Shown here one piece after another: positions 12,168 to 23,000 of a stretch of DNA of 64,000 nt. The notes below the pieces were generated by a model, which searched no databases, had not been told where the DNA came from, and saw nothing but the letters and a program-made list of their open reading frames with translations. A program made the position numbers and the translations under genes. The stretch is from Halicephalobus mephisto. Its lineage: Eukaryota > Nematoda > Chromadorea > Rhabditida > Panagrolaimidae. Within the stretch, counting starts at the first letter, position 1; the number at the start of each line of letters is the position of its first letter. The DNA lies in NCBI GenBank assembly GCA_009193035.1, contig SWDT01000036.1:124001-188000 (forward strand). Direction: 5' to 3'.

Positions 12168-12256
12168 GATTCCTGGTCTCCCAATTGCCAGTGTTCCTAA
12201 TTTCGAGCAGCCACAGTATCCACATCCTGGTTATCACAATTTGTCTCCTTCGAAGG
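12168..12256 (+). other. possible orphan exon
   Basis: Between an acceptor-like 'tttcacaatag' and a donor-like 'aaggtgaca', one frame stays open and reads IPGLPIASVPNFEQPQYPHP followed by GYHNLSPSK. The Pro/Tyr-rich composition is unlike the A/T noise around it. I found no partner exon within a few kb that splices in phase, so this may be a relic exon, part of a distant gene or chance. Confidence 0.2.
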
Positions 12257-14962
12257 TGACAGACGGATCTCTTCGAATCAACGTCAATTTTCTCTAACTC
12301 CATAATAACTACGGTAAAAACAAATTTATTTAATTTAGGGTGTGGTCATTACCGTAATCTTTATTTTTTATGCGCATATTATAGACATTCCTTTCCGAAC
12401 CTCGACAATGTCGTCGGTTTCCGTTTTGCTTCCCTTTAGAGGCTTGTAATGACTTCAGAAGCCTCAAAATTGCCATTTTCCGTTTTGCATTTGTGCATAT
12501 TGAATTTTGGCGCATGTTTGCACGGTTAAAATTTGGCGCTTCATATCTGGATAAATCAAAAAAAAAAATAAATTACAAATATGGTTTTTCAAGTCCCCCG
12601 GGATCAGAGATAAAATAAAATCCAACTTGTAGATCATTCTAAATTTGTTTTATGTCTTTTAGAAAAGCTTCAATCATTTTGCTGATGCGAATTGAGATTA
12701 GCCCATTGCCCAACTCGAGATTTAAAAAATGGAGAGCAAATTTTGATTGAAGAGTAAGTCAGAGGTTAGGCCGAATATTATGGTTTTCTGAGTGAGACTT
12801 GGATTGAGAGCGCTAGATTGAGAGGTGAGCAAATATTATGACTTTTTTGAAGAAATTTTTTGCAATTTTCGAATCAAAATTAAAGTAAACTCAAAAGTAA
12901 AAAATTTAAAAGTTATGAAACCATCCTGTTTATTTTTTGATGTTTTCAATTTCCTTAATTTTAAAATTTTGGTTTTTTAAATTTCTTAATTTTTCGATTT
13001 TTTAAATTTCTTAATTTTAAAAAAATCATCAAAATTAAAGTAAACTCAAAAGTAAAAATTTAAAAGTTATGAAACCATCCTGTTTATTTTTTGATGTTTT
13101 CAAAGTTATCTAAATTTCTTAATTTTTTGATTTTTTAAATTTCTTAATTTTAAAAAAATCATCAAAATTAAAATAAACTCAAAAGTAAAAATTTAGAAGT
13201 TATGAAATCATTTTGTTTATTTTTTGGATTTTTTAAATTTATCTAAATTTCTTAATTTTTTAAGTTTCTTAATTTTTAAAATTTCTTAATTTTAAAAAAA
13301 TGACCAAAATTAAAGCAAATTCAAAAGTAAAAATTTAAAAGTTATGAAATCATTTTGTTTATTCTTTTAAATTTGTCTAAATTTCTTAATTTTTTTGATT
13401 TTTTAAATTTCGTAATTTTTCGAATTTTTTCAAAATTTTAATTTTTTTAACTTTAAAAATTTAATTAATTTTTATTAATTAAAGTCGTTAAATTTACTTC
13501 CAATAAAAATAACTTAAAATTAGATTTCCAAAATTTTAATTAAATTAAATTATTTATTTAATTTTTATTAATTAAAATTTTGGATTTATTTTTTCAAATT
13601 TTCAGGTTTATTCCAGGTTTAAAAAAATGAAAATTTCAAAATTTAATTATTTAATTCTTAAGTTAAAAAAAAATTAAAAAATAAATTTTAAAAAAAAATT
13701 AAAAATTAAATTTTAAAAAAAATTTAAAAATAAATTTAAAAAATAAATTTTAAAAAAAAATTAAAAAATAAATTTTAAAGAATTAAAAATTAAATTTTCG
13801 AAAAAATTAAAAATTAAATTTTATTTTAAATAAGAAAGTTTAAAAATTAAATGTTAAAAATTCGATAAAAATGAATAATTTTTATTAAATTTTTTGATTT
13901 AATTTGAATAAAAAATTCTAAAAATTAAGTCTTAAAAATTTGATCAAAGTGAATCATTTTTTGTCATCGCTTATGCTCAGCCGTTGCGGGGCTTATTGTT
14001 GACTTTGCAAAAATCAACAAGTTCCCTTACCTAGAGTACTCATTTCAAAATTGTTCCATAAGCCGATTTCATTTCCTTTTTTTAAGTCACGAATGCTGGT
14101 GTTTTCCTGAGATAAGGGTATGAGCCGGGTTACTGTAGCTGTAAATATAGTAATAATTATCGGATGGGGGTGGGGATGTTTGTTTTCACAGAAGATGAAG
14201 TGGAAAACGAGTTGTCTAAAAGCGGGGGAAAGGAATTTGGAGGCTTGACCTTACTTGACCCGGCAATCTTTGAAATTTTATGGATGTCTTCAAAAGTTTA
14301 CTTTTTATTACAAAATTACTTTAATTTTATTTACAAAGTTAAATGATAAATTTCATAATTTTTAGAAAATTAACCTAGTAATCTTTGAAGTTCTATGGAT
14401 ATCTTCAAAAGTTTACTTTTTATTACAAAGTTAAATTACAAATTTTATAATTTTTAAAAAATTAACCTAATAATCTTTGAAATTTTATGGATGTCTTCGA
14501 AAATGTCCTTTTTTTACAATTTTTAATGTTTATTATTGAAAATGATTTTGATTTTCTTCATAAAACTGAATTTGTAGAATTTTATGTTTTTTAAATTTGA
14601 CCTTACTTGACCTGATTACCTTCAAACTTACGTGACTGTCTTCAGATTTTTATTTCGTATTTCTTCATTGATAATTATGACGGAATCTCGTTCCATCTCG
14701 ATGACTAATAAGTCTGAATATTGTATTTTCCGAATTCTATCTGAATCGACCAGTTCATCTTCGACGTGATTCAGATGTCTTCAGGTTTCTAATTTATGAT
14801 TTTTTAATTTAAAAATTTTTTTAAATTTAAATTAATTTTGTTATTTTCGGAATTTATGTATATTTATTTTTTGTTGAATTTATAAATTTAATTTTGATGA
14901 TTAAAAATTTGAATTTAATTAATCCTACTATTTTCGAACTTGTTTTTAGTCAACGTGACTTT
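12257..14962. repeat. AT-rich non-coding stretch with tandem repeats
   Basis: 12,340-12,530 is moderately complex with no supported frame. 12,870-13,420 holds about four imperfect ~140 nt units containing 'aaaagttatgaaaccatcct'. 13,430-13,960 is almost pure A/T. 14,260-14,520 holds two or three units of 'tcttcaaaagtttacttttt'. A 60-codon frame at 14,164 shows no family features. Confidence 0.55.
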
Positions 14963-15185
14963 TACAGTAATGATATCATTTTCTTTGTAAATTACAGTAA
15001 TAATATTGTCTTTTTGTAAATTACAGTAATAATATTGTCTTTTTTGTAACTTACAGTAGTAATATCGTCTTTTTGTAAATTACAGTAATAATATTGTCTT
15101 TTTTGTAACTTACAGTAGTAATATTATCTTTTTTGTAACTTACAGTAATAATATCATTTTCTTTGTAACTTACAGTAATCCCGAT
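14963..15185 (+). repeat. tandem repeat of about 37 nt with TTACAGTAAT
   Basis: Six or so units of 'cttacagtaataatatcgtc' with ttttttgtaa. The core TTACAGTAAT is the same near-palindrome (ATTACTGTAA) scattered through many introns of the window. Confidence 0.75.
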
Positions 15186-16180
15186 ATCACTTCCATTGGA
15201 TCCCTATTATCTGTGTTTTTATTTTTCCGATTTGAAAAGTGAGTCAGTTTCTTGATCATTTTTTGATTTTCGACAAAACTTATAGTTCTTTATCGTCATT
15301 CCCTTCCTCAATTTAAGTTTTAAGATTTAAGGTTCTCAAACAATAAGTAATCTCAAAACTCAACTCGCGCTCTTTTCTCCACGAAAAAATAAATCTTTCG
15401 AAAAAGCATAAACCTTATAACTCGTCTGTTTCTTTCATTCCAAGTCAAAAAACAATAGTTTTCAAATCTGTCAAATCAAAACTGTCTGTCATTATTTATA
15501 TCAAAAAATATCTTTGACATTTTGATCGCAAGTTTCAAATTTTATTGAAAAAGAAAAATATTTTGATAAAATTCTCGATATTCCCGGATTTTTATTTTTC
15601 AATTTCAAAAATGTACCAATCCAACTTTCTTGATTCAATTTCATTATTTCCCGTTTCCGTTCTTTGAAAATTTCATCAAAATTGAAAACTTTTGTTTTGA
15701 CTAAATTTACCGTTTTTTGAAGAAATGTTGCAAGCCGCATCTGGCTTTATAAAATTCCATCTTTTTCCAATAAGTCAGATAAAACTGGCCAACCAGAATT
15801 GTCGCAAACTTTATTGCTTATGAACACACATGAGTCTCTCTCTTTTTCGTCTTTTTTCACTGGCATATTTTACATCATTTTTGCCAACGGCCAATGGCAA
15901 AGCGTGAGACCGCCTCTTGCTTATGGCTTTTGAGCGGAATTTGGAAAGAGTTATTCTTCGTGAAAATGGAGGACCATACGGTGGTTAGGATAAAAGATTA
16001 TCTTGTGTTATTATAGAATTATTAATTTTATAATGAATTTTAAAAATTATTGATAATTATTAATTTTACATTTTCGTGTCGAGATACGCGTGTATTATTT
16101 TTAAACAAATTTCGTACTTGTTTCATTTTGAAATTTTTTTTCGAAAATAAACATTTAATTCAAAAATCGATGAATATGAT
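15186..16180. other. non-coding interval
   Basis: No convincing coding frame. A 79-codon minus frame (15,501-15,740) is Lys/Phe-rich and looks like A/T noise. A pyrimidine run (tctctctcttttt) at 15,835-15,860 precedes a more complex patch containing ggccaatggc at about 15,890. Confidence 0.4.
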
Positions 16181-16189
16181 TCTTTTTGG

Positions 16190-16690
16190 GAGCCAAAAAT
16201 GGACATTTTTGGTCTTGACAAGAATGTTTTTAATTTATTTGTCTCAAGACGAAAATTGATTTTTTCGAAAACATCTATTTAAAAGTTCAATGTGATTCTT
16301 TTTGGGATCCAAAAATGGACAACTTTGGTCTTGACAGGAATTTTTTTATTTCTTTGTCTCACCACGAAAATCAATTTTTTTCGAAAATAAACATTTGAAA
16401 GATGGACAAAAATCAGTGGATGTCCGTTCAAAAAACTGACTGTAATTCGTTTTTGGAATCTAAAATGGACAACTTTGGTCCTGACAAGAATCTTTTTATT
16501 TCTTTGTCTCGTAGCGAAAATTGATTTTTCTAAAAATAAACACCCATTTGGAAGATGAACAAAGACCACTAGATGTCCATTCGAAAAACTGACTGTAATT
16601 CGTTTTAGGAATCGAAAATGGACAACTTTGGTCCTGACAAGAATGTTTTTAAATTCCTCTATTTTGTCACGAAAATTTTTTTGAAAATGT
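16190..16690. repeat. tandem repeat, units about 120-155 nt
   Basis: Four imperfect units marked by 'aaatggacaactttggtcct' at about 16,195, 16,312, 16,467 and 16,618. The 149-codon minus-strand frame over this stretch (repeating KILVRTKVVHFRF) simply reads the repeat and is not accepted as a gene. Confidence 0.7.
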
Positions 16691-16906
16691 TTCAATATTA
16701 TTTTTCCATTTTTTTGTAATTTTCCCATCCGGTTATGAAAATTTCATAACTACCGTAATCTTCTCATTCATCCGTTGCTTATTGGTTCCCGATAATTTTC
16801 TGAAATACGTCTCGCAGGGTCTCGTGTGAAGTCGTAGCCAATCAAAAATGCATCGGAAAAGACCATCTTTTGAAAAATTTTGGAATAACAGAGACAATAG
16901 GGGTCT

Positions 16907-17110
16907 ATGCCATTATTTATCTTTCTTTTTGCCGTTCTTCTGGAGCTAGCTTCCGGAAAGCTGCTTAGTCGATTGTTAGTTTTCATGCAAGCCAACTTCG
17001 GAAATAAAAATTGGAATTTGGACCGGGTTTCAAAACACTATAACTCAATGCTGATGGACTCGGCAATGAATTTCATGTCTGATGGTCTTAAGAGGAAACA
17101 GAAACATTAA
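16907..17110 (+). CDS. candidate small secreted peptide, 67 aa
   Basis: The frame begins MPLFIFLFAVLLELASG, a good signal sequence with small residues before a likely cut near residue 17. The remainder (KLLSRLLVFMQANFGNKNWN followed by LDRVSKHYNSMLMDSAMNFM and SDGLKRKQKH) is short, helical in character, lacks Cys and ends in a basic LKRKQKH tail after a Gly. That layout resembles a peptide-hormone precursor. Composition is higher in G+C than the flanks. I cannot name a family, and the gene stands alone among repeats, so chance remains possible. Confidence 0.35.
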   Translation: MPLFIFLFAVLLELASGKLLSRLLVFMQANFGNKNWNLDRVSKHYNSMLMDSAMNFMSDGLKRKQKH

Positions 17111-17179
17111 TTTATTTTTGGCAAAGTGTTCCAAATACCAATATTAGAAATTTAGTCGTGAAGACAAAAGGTGTTTTAT

Positions 17180-17300
17180 TTTAATAAGTAATTTTATTTC
17201 TGGCAAAGTATTCTGAATGCCAAAAATAAGAACTTTGGCGAAATGTTCTAAATGCCAAACATTAAAATCTTTGGCGAAATGTTCTGAATGCCATTGACTA
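17180..17300 (+). repeat. three TTTGGCGAAATGTTC..AATGCCA words
   Basis: Three direct copies of 'ttggcgaaatgttctgaatg'-type sequence, each ending in cca (the first has aaagtattctgaatgcca). Same family as the palindromes at 19.15-19.62 kb. Confidence 0.75.
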
Positions 17301-17930
17301 GATCTACTATTTTAAAACCACTTTGAGATGTTTGTTTTTTTAAAAATGAAAATTTACTTCCTGTGGCAATTCGTTCCGAACGTCAAAATCTGCCAAATTG
17401 ATATTTTAAATGACATTTGAACAATGTTACGTACAGAGGCGGTGTTCAGTTTGCCGTTTGTCTGTTTTATTAGTTAGGTTACTATAATCGAACTAGTCAC
17501 TGAGAGAACACATTAAAAAGAGGCTGGACTTTCTTCTGGAGAACACGACACATTTGTTCATTTTTGTCTATTGCCACTTGATTTATTTTAATTTTTAAAT
17601 TTATAAAAAAGCAGAATTAGTCTCGAAACGAATAATGTTGACGAGGTTGATTAGATGAATGTTTTGGTTTCGAAGAGAAATTTTTGTTTTTGTTTTGATG
17701 CAGATGTTGTTGATTTCGTCAGAAAAATGGGAAATGTGAAATCCGTCATAATTTTCAATTTTTATACGCAAAAACTGTCAAAATCGAAAATTTCGACAAA
17801 GAACTTCAATTTTCAGACGATTTTGATCTTAAAACGAAAAATTTCTTCATGAAAGATTTTTATTTCTTTTTCTATCGTGATGAAGCTTTTTTTCGTGTCA
17901 AAATTAATCTTAAACATTTTTAAAAATAAT

Positions 17931-18520
17931 TTAGGTCCTGAAGCGAAAATTTAAAAAAAAAATAGTTTTAAGAAGAAAATTCTCTATTTCTATGTTCTTA
18001 CGACGAAAATATTTTTTCGTGCTAAGACCAATTTTAAATATTTTAAAAATTAATTTAGGTTTTGAAGCGAAAAATTTTTTAATGATAGTTTTAGAAAGAA
18101 AATTCCCTATTTCTATGTTCTTACAACGAAAATATTTTTTCGTGCTAAGATCAATTTTAAATATTTTAAAAATTAATTTAGATCCTGAGGCGAAAAATTT
18201 TTTAATACTAGTTTTAGAAAGAAAATTCTCTATTTCTATGTTCTTACGACGAAAATGTTTTTTCGTGTCAAGACTAATTTTAAATATTTTAAAAATTAAT
18301 TTAGATCCTGAGGCGAAAAATTTTTTAATACTAGTTTTAAGCAGAAAGTTCTCTATTTCTGTGTTCTTACAACGAAAATGTTTTTTCGTGCTAAGACCAA
18401 TTTTAAATATTTTAAAAATTAATTTAGATCCTGAGGCGAAAAATTTTTTAATACTAGTTTTAGAAAGAAAATTCCCTATTTCTATGTTCTTACGACGAAA
18501 ATTTTTCGCAGCATGATCAA
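17931..18520 (+). repeat. five-copy 123-nt tandem repeat
   Basis: Landmark 'ctctatttctatgttcttac' recurs at about 17,981, 18,104, 18,227, 18,350 and 18,473, an exact 123-nt step. Units also share 'aaatattttaaaaattaatt' and gaggcgaaaaattttttaa. Because 123 is divisible by three, both strands stay open (201 and 174 codons). These are artefacts of the repeat: both frames are repetitive and there is no start context or splice structure. Confidence 0.85.
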
Positions 18521-19139
18521 CTTTAAACTTTTTCAAAAAATTTACGTTTTGAAAAAAATATTATTTCATGAACGATTTTTAAAAAAACTTTTCTTATCTA
18601 TCTGTTCCTATCGTGAAAAAAATTTTTAATGTTGAGATTAATCTTAAAGTTTTTCCACGACTCTTCTCGAAATCAAAGTCCCTAAAGTTTCGACGTCTAC
18701 CTTTTCGGATGCTATCTCAACTTATCAATCTAAAAAATCATAAATCGCGAATTTCTTTACGAGCAAAAAATAGGAGTAAAAATTCTGCCTCATTTTTGTT
18801 GCTCTTGTTTTAGCGCTGAAACAAGTTCGAAAATTTTTTTTTGGTTTGACTTAACAAGAACTCATTTTTCTTTTTTGATTATGAACCTGCCTGATTTTAC
18901 GATTTCTCATGTTAGATTTTAAAGGCTCAGAAAGTTTTTATTATTGCTTTTTATGAGATTTTGAAGAAGAACCGAAATTTACTATCGAGATTTTTTTTCG
19001 GTTATGGTTACATTGATTTTTGATTTTTAATTTATTTATCGATAAAGTTCTGTATCGGTTTCTAGACTAGGTTTTTAAAAAAGTCCGATAAATCAAAATC
19101 TAGAAAAACTATTTTTAGACTGATAAATTGAAAAGAAAA

Positions 19140-19625
19140 CTTGGGCGTTTGGCGAAGTGTTTCGAATGCCACCGATTGAGTTATCTATTGTGTAAATATA
19201 TTAGAAAATATTAAACTTTATTGCACGTCACATTTCTGTATGTTTACACAAAAGATAACCTTACTTATGGCATTCGAAACATTTCGCCAAAAGTGCGTTC
19301 AAAGGTCGTGTGTTTGGCGAAATGTTCTGAATGCCATAAGTAAGGTTGTATTCTGTACGAACATACTGTAGATCATTAAATTTTATTATATTCAGTATTA
19401 CTGTATGTTTAAACAAAAAATAATCATAGTTGTGGCATTCGAAACATTTCGCCAAAAGTGCGTTCAAAGGCCGTGTGTTTGGCGAAATGTTCTGAATGCC
19501 ATAAGTAAGGGTGTATTTTGTATGAACATATTGTAGATCATTAAATTTTATTATATTCAGTATTACTGTATGTTTGCGCAGAAGACAACCTTCTTCATGG
19601 CATTCGGAACGCTTCGCCAAGTGCG
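19140..19625. repeat. palindromic GGCGAAATGTTC array upstream of sem-4
   Basis: Alternating copies of 'tggcattcgaaacatttcgc'-caaa and its reverse complement 'tttggcgaaatgttctgaat'-gcca lie around 19,150, 19,275, 19,312, 19,432, 19,481 and 19,598. Pairs at 19,275/19,312 and 19,432/19,481 form hairpins with loops near 20-25 nt. The block 19,320-19,460 is duplicated at 19,485-19,610 (period about 170 nt). This is the last large repeat before the sem-4 leader. Confidence 0.8.
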
Positions 19626-20009
19626 CAACTTTTCTTTTATTTTAAAATTTGGCAACAATTTTTTTCTGGATTTATACTTATCGCAACATTTTAGACATCT
19701 CCGTTTTTCAGTATTTTTATCTTCAATCACCCGGATTTTTTCTATCCCATATCCCTAATTTTCATCTTTATTTTTTAGCCTTTTTCATCATTAAAATTTT
19801 GACACTTTTTCGTTAAAAAATGAAGAATTACCCATATTCGAGATCTGATTTGATGACCTTGGCATATATACTTTTGTTTCCCCCGCAGGCGAGCGAGAAA
19901 TGCGCGAGATTTTATTTTTTACCCGTCGTCCTGAAAAAAATCATGATTATCATTTTTTTGATCCGGGTCGATTTTCTTATTTTTTTTATAATTTTAAATT
20001 TTTTTTTTC

Positions 20010-20072
20010 AGGAAAGATCTCAATTTTCATAAATTACTGAATGACATTGATTATTAATATTTTCTAAAAAAA
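20010..20072 (+). promoter_or_regulatory. sem-4 leader: splice acceptor and 8-codon uORF
   Basis: A strong acceptor (tttttttttcag) ends at 20,011, typical of a spliced-leader trans-splice site or a 5' UTR intron. The remaining leader of about 61 nt contains an upstream ORF, ATG at 20,041 to TAA at 20,067 (MTLIINIF), which ends 5 nt before the sem-4 start. If the acceptor is used, every sem-4 mRNA carries it. Confidence 0.5.
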
Positions 20073-23000
20073 ATGAATTTTGCTGCGACTTCTAGACGAA
20101 AACAATCCAAACCCCAAAAAGTCGGCGGTGAAAGCGATCGAGGTAAGTTTGTTATTTGATGACTAATCAATTGTTTTTTTGAATTAAATATCAAATTTTT
20201 TCTTTTTTATAATGATTCAGCAATTTTCTTTCTTGACCATCAAAGAATCAATCCCGAGGTCTATAAAGCAGTCGACATCAAAAATTAATTTTTTCACAAC
20301 TCAGCTGACTCACCAAATGTTGCGGGCATATTGCAAATTTCATTTTAATTTTGAAATATTTATAAATATAAGAAATTCGATAGAGTTGCCAGAACGTTGC
20401 GAGCAATCTGCAGATTTAATTTCGGTTTTAATGTTAACTTGTTATTCAGAATTCTGCAAGCAATCTGCAGTTTTTACTTTGATGTCGACTTAGTTGCCAG
20501 GATGTTGCGAGCAATCTGCAGATTTGGTTTCGATTTTAATACTAACTTGTCTGTCAGAATGTTGCGAGCAATCTGCAGTTTTTACTTTGATGTCGACTTA
20601 GTTGCCAGAATGTTGCGAGCAATCTGCGGATTTTACTTTGATGTCGACTTCTTTATACATCTCAGCACTAATTTACTAACTTTTGCAAAATCATAAAAAA
20701 CTTGTTACCGTAATCTACGATATTCGCAAAATCTTCTCAGGACCAACTACCCTAAAATTAATTTAAAAATAAATGTCCCAATTACAGTAGATTCCTTTTT
20801 TCAATTTTCTTTTTAGTGAAAATAATTTTCTCATTATCTCCTCATAATCTCCCCTACCGTAATCCCGATATTCTTTATGACTTTGGCTTTTAACGTTTTT
20901 TCTTTTTAAAAAGAAAGAACTCGGCAAAATCAATTTATTTCAATTTATTAGACAGCTTGAGGACCTGCCGAAATTGAAAACTGAAACTCCGCTGGGACAA
21001 CGGCAAAAATAAAAATATATTTTTGCTGAATCAAAGTCCTGGAGACTTTTTAGTTTCTTAATTTATGACAGAAAAGGGATGCGTCAACTTGTCTGAAAAA
21101 AAGAAAACTTGCCCTAAACTGAAACAATGAATTTCATTATGAAATATGAATGACATCAAAAGTTTGCCGCTCAATGTCAAAAGTTAAAACTATTTTTGAT
21201 GAATGTTTTTGAGAAAAATTCTGAAAAAATCAGCAGGTGACCATGAAACTAAAAAAATTAAAAAATTAAAAAATTAAAAATTTAGTTTCTAAATTACAGT
21301 AATATCTCTTATACCGTAATTTAAAAATTTCTAAATTATAAATTTTCGAACATTTTGCCAAAGCGCGGGAAATTCGAAATTATACAAAAAAATACTGTAT
21401 AATTTTTCAAGGATAATCATGTTTTTTTAGAAATTTTAATTTATTCAAAATGGATTTAATGATCCGAAACGTTTTTGGCACATAAAAATAAAAATTGTAT
21501 GCGCAACCCAAAAAAGAGCAATCAAATCGACTTTTTTGAAGATCTTTATGTTCGACAAAACAAGAATGTTTCAAATTCAGATGCGGGAAGATGTATTTGA
21601 TCAAAGAAAAGATTATGAGGGTTTTTGGAATTTCAGAATTTGCGCAAAAAATTAGAAAAATAAAAATCAGATTTTGAAAAAATAAAAATTTTCAAATATG
21701 TTGTAAAATCAATAATTGAATTTAATTTTTTTTAATTTAAATTTTAAAATCAGATTGTTTATCTAATGTGATCTTGAGGTGATATATCTAATCCCGATTT
21801 TATGCAAATTAATGTAAAACAAAAAACTCGATTTTTGGTTTTAAAAACATTATGATTAAAAATCATTTTTTAAAGAAAAATTTGAATTTCCCGCGTTTTG
21901 GCAAAATGTTCCCAATGCCACCGTGTTCAGTATTTTTATCTTTATTACTGTAGGATTATTTATTTTTATATAAAAAACTCGATTTTCGGTTTTAAAAATA
22001 TCTAGTGTAATTAAAAATTATTTTTTAAAGAAAAATTTGAATTTCCCGCGTTTTGGCAAAATGTTCCCAATGCCACCGTATTCAATATTTTTATTCCTAT
22101 TATTGTAGGATTGAATTTTCTGGATGTTTAGGAAATAATGGTCTTCCAACTTTTTCGAAAGTACAAATTTTCCTTTCTTCGAGTAATAATTACATAATTT
22201 GCCACAATCTCCGAATAAAAAGTTTTAAATTCTCGGATGCAAGACACATTGCGGTCGAAATTTAAAATTATCTCACTAGTAGCAAAATTTTTAATGTTTC
22301 AAAGAAGATGGGCGCCATAAAACTGCCTTTCAGTCCGAGTATAAAGTAATTGGCGGAAATTTTTGTCTCAAACAACTTACGACTGAAAAGGAAAACGAAA
22401 AACCAGGATTGTATTTGGGGAAAGGCAAATTTGAAATTAAATTGGCTAGTTGTTTTCAATTTGACACACTTTTGAGATTTTAGAATTTATCGAATATCTT
22501 TCAATTTTGATTTTTGTCAAAGTTGGAAACGACACAGATTTTTGATTGACAGTAATTATAATTTAATCGGAAAAGAAATATTTTAAATATTGTGAAATAT
22601 TTACTGAATTTTTAATTTTCAACCAGAAATTTATCTTCCTTGAAAAACAAAAAATAAATTAACGCCATGTTTTTAGGTACTGTGGCATTGGGAACATTTC
22701 GCCAAAGCGCGGGAAATTCAAAATTACATAAAAATCCTTACTTTTTCGATGGAATAAAAAGTAACTTGTCATTCAGGTTACTGTAATAACTATCTCTATC
22801 TCAATATTCATTTCTAATTTGTGTTTTTTGGTTTTCGTTGTAAGACCAAAAATAAATTAACAAAATGTAAAATTTCGCCGACATGTGGAAATTTTGAATT
22901 TTTTTTGAACTTTTTTGGATTTTTTTGGACTTTTTCGATAAAATGAAAAAAGAACGTGTTGTCTGGATTACTGTAATAACTCTGTTTCTCTCGATGTCCA

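Noticed and set aside
16279..16728. 149-aa minus frame with KTKVVHF repeats
   Set aside because: Reads through an AT-rich tandem repeat; no family features or introns.
17931..18536. 201-aa repetitive protein with 41-residue repeats
   Set aside because: The DNA repeat is 123 nt, so any open unit gives a long frame. Both strands are open, there is no start context, and conservation between units is not codon-structured by eye.
19261..19620. 119-aa minus frame with repeated Cys-His (CFECH) that looks zinc-finger-like
   Set aside because: Cys and His come from the palindromic GGCATTCGAAACATTTCGCC repeat itself; spacing does not fit a C2H2 finger, and the frame follows the repeat.
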